A stretch of 6,058 nt of DNA from an uncultured bacterium (lineage in GTDB: Bacteria > Bacteroidota > Bacteroidia > Sphingobacteriales > Sphingobacteriaceae), in NCBI GenBank assembly GCA_903958995.1, contig CAJBVG010000297.1:1-6058 (forward strand), in the 5' to 3' direction. Position numbers and translations under genes: made by a program. The notes below the pieces were generated by a model, which saw only the letters and a list, made by a program, of their open reading frames with translations, had not been told where the DNA came from and made no database searches. Of the stretch, positions 6,046 through 6,058 are shown piece by piece; the stretch's first letter is position 1; the number at the start of each line of letters is the position of its first letter.

Positions 6046-6058
6046 AGAAAATTATGGC
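5941..6058. other. GC-rich segment of unlike composition at the 5' end of the PHP gene
   Basis: By hand count about 57% of bases 5941-6030 are G or C and 33 of 50 in 5961-6010, against about 37% in a 60-base sample of the PHP gene (4441-4500). None of the three minus-strand frames gives a signal peptide or the HxH motif expected before the PHP domain. The segment carries an 11-bp direct repeat and several small hairpins. It could be a dispersed repeat element inserted in the gene, the edge of another element outside the window, or an assembly junction. No transposase, terminal inverted repeat or target-site duplication is visible. Confidence 0.5.
5986..6015 (+). repeat. 11-bp direct repeat with interleaved hairpin
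   Basis: GGCTGGTTGCA occurs at 5986-5996 and 6005-6015, 19 bases apart. Between and overlapping them, CAGCC (5995-5999) pairs with GGCTG (6005-6009) around the loop GCAAA. A second small palindrome, GCCA-GT-TGGC, lies just left at 5972-5981. The cluster of short symmetric pieces in GC-rich DNA looks like a repeat element rather than coding sequence. Confidence 0.6.

Overview
The window looks like a chromosomal segment from a member of the Bacteroidota. Two proteins end in type IX secretion system (T9SS) sorting domains, a system restricted to that phylum. The base composition is AT-rich, start codons lack clear Shine-Dalgarno sequences, and a promoter of the phylum's own type (TTTG-like box, about 20 nt spacer, TAnnTTTG) precedes the RNA helicase gene. 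The secreted proteins also carry the Ala/Thr/Asn-rich linkers and the 'LPITLTRF...ELAWTTASEYNNNRFEIERS' domain common near T9SS tails. I cannot name the genus from sequence alone.

Layout, left to right. (1) 47-1769, plus strand: a probable two-gene operon, a small exported META-domain protein followed after a single base by a secreted alpha/beta hydrolase with a T9SS tail. (2) 1770-1819: a short gap filled by six tandem 7-bp units, leading straight into the start of a DUF1801 protein gene (1820-2275). (3) 2279-4324: a promoter and a large DEAD-box RNA helicase with a DbpA-type RNA-binding domain and a very glycine-rich RGG-like tail. (4) 4352-4385: a strong 12-bp hairpin terminator shared by convergent genes. 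(5) 4384-6045, minus strand: a PHP-type metallohydrolase with a T9SS-like C-terminal domain. Its 5' end is not native-looking: the signal peptide and first metal-binding motif are absent. In their place is a GC-rich segment with direct repeats and small hairpins that runs to the edge of the window.

The genes do not form one pathway. The helicase is an RNA-metabolism housekeeping or stress gene. The esterase and PHP protein are outer-surface or secreted hydrolases. The META and DUF1801 proteins are small accessory proteins of unknown role. I found no CRISPR array, tRNA, rRNA, transposase or recognisable defence system. The points most worth a second look are the replaced 5' end of the PHP gene and the GC-rich segment there, the heptanucleotide array abutting the DUF1801 start, and the lipobox-like signal in the META protein where Gly stands in the place of the expected Cys.
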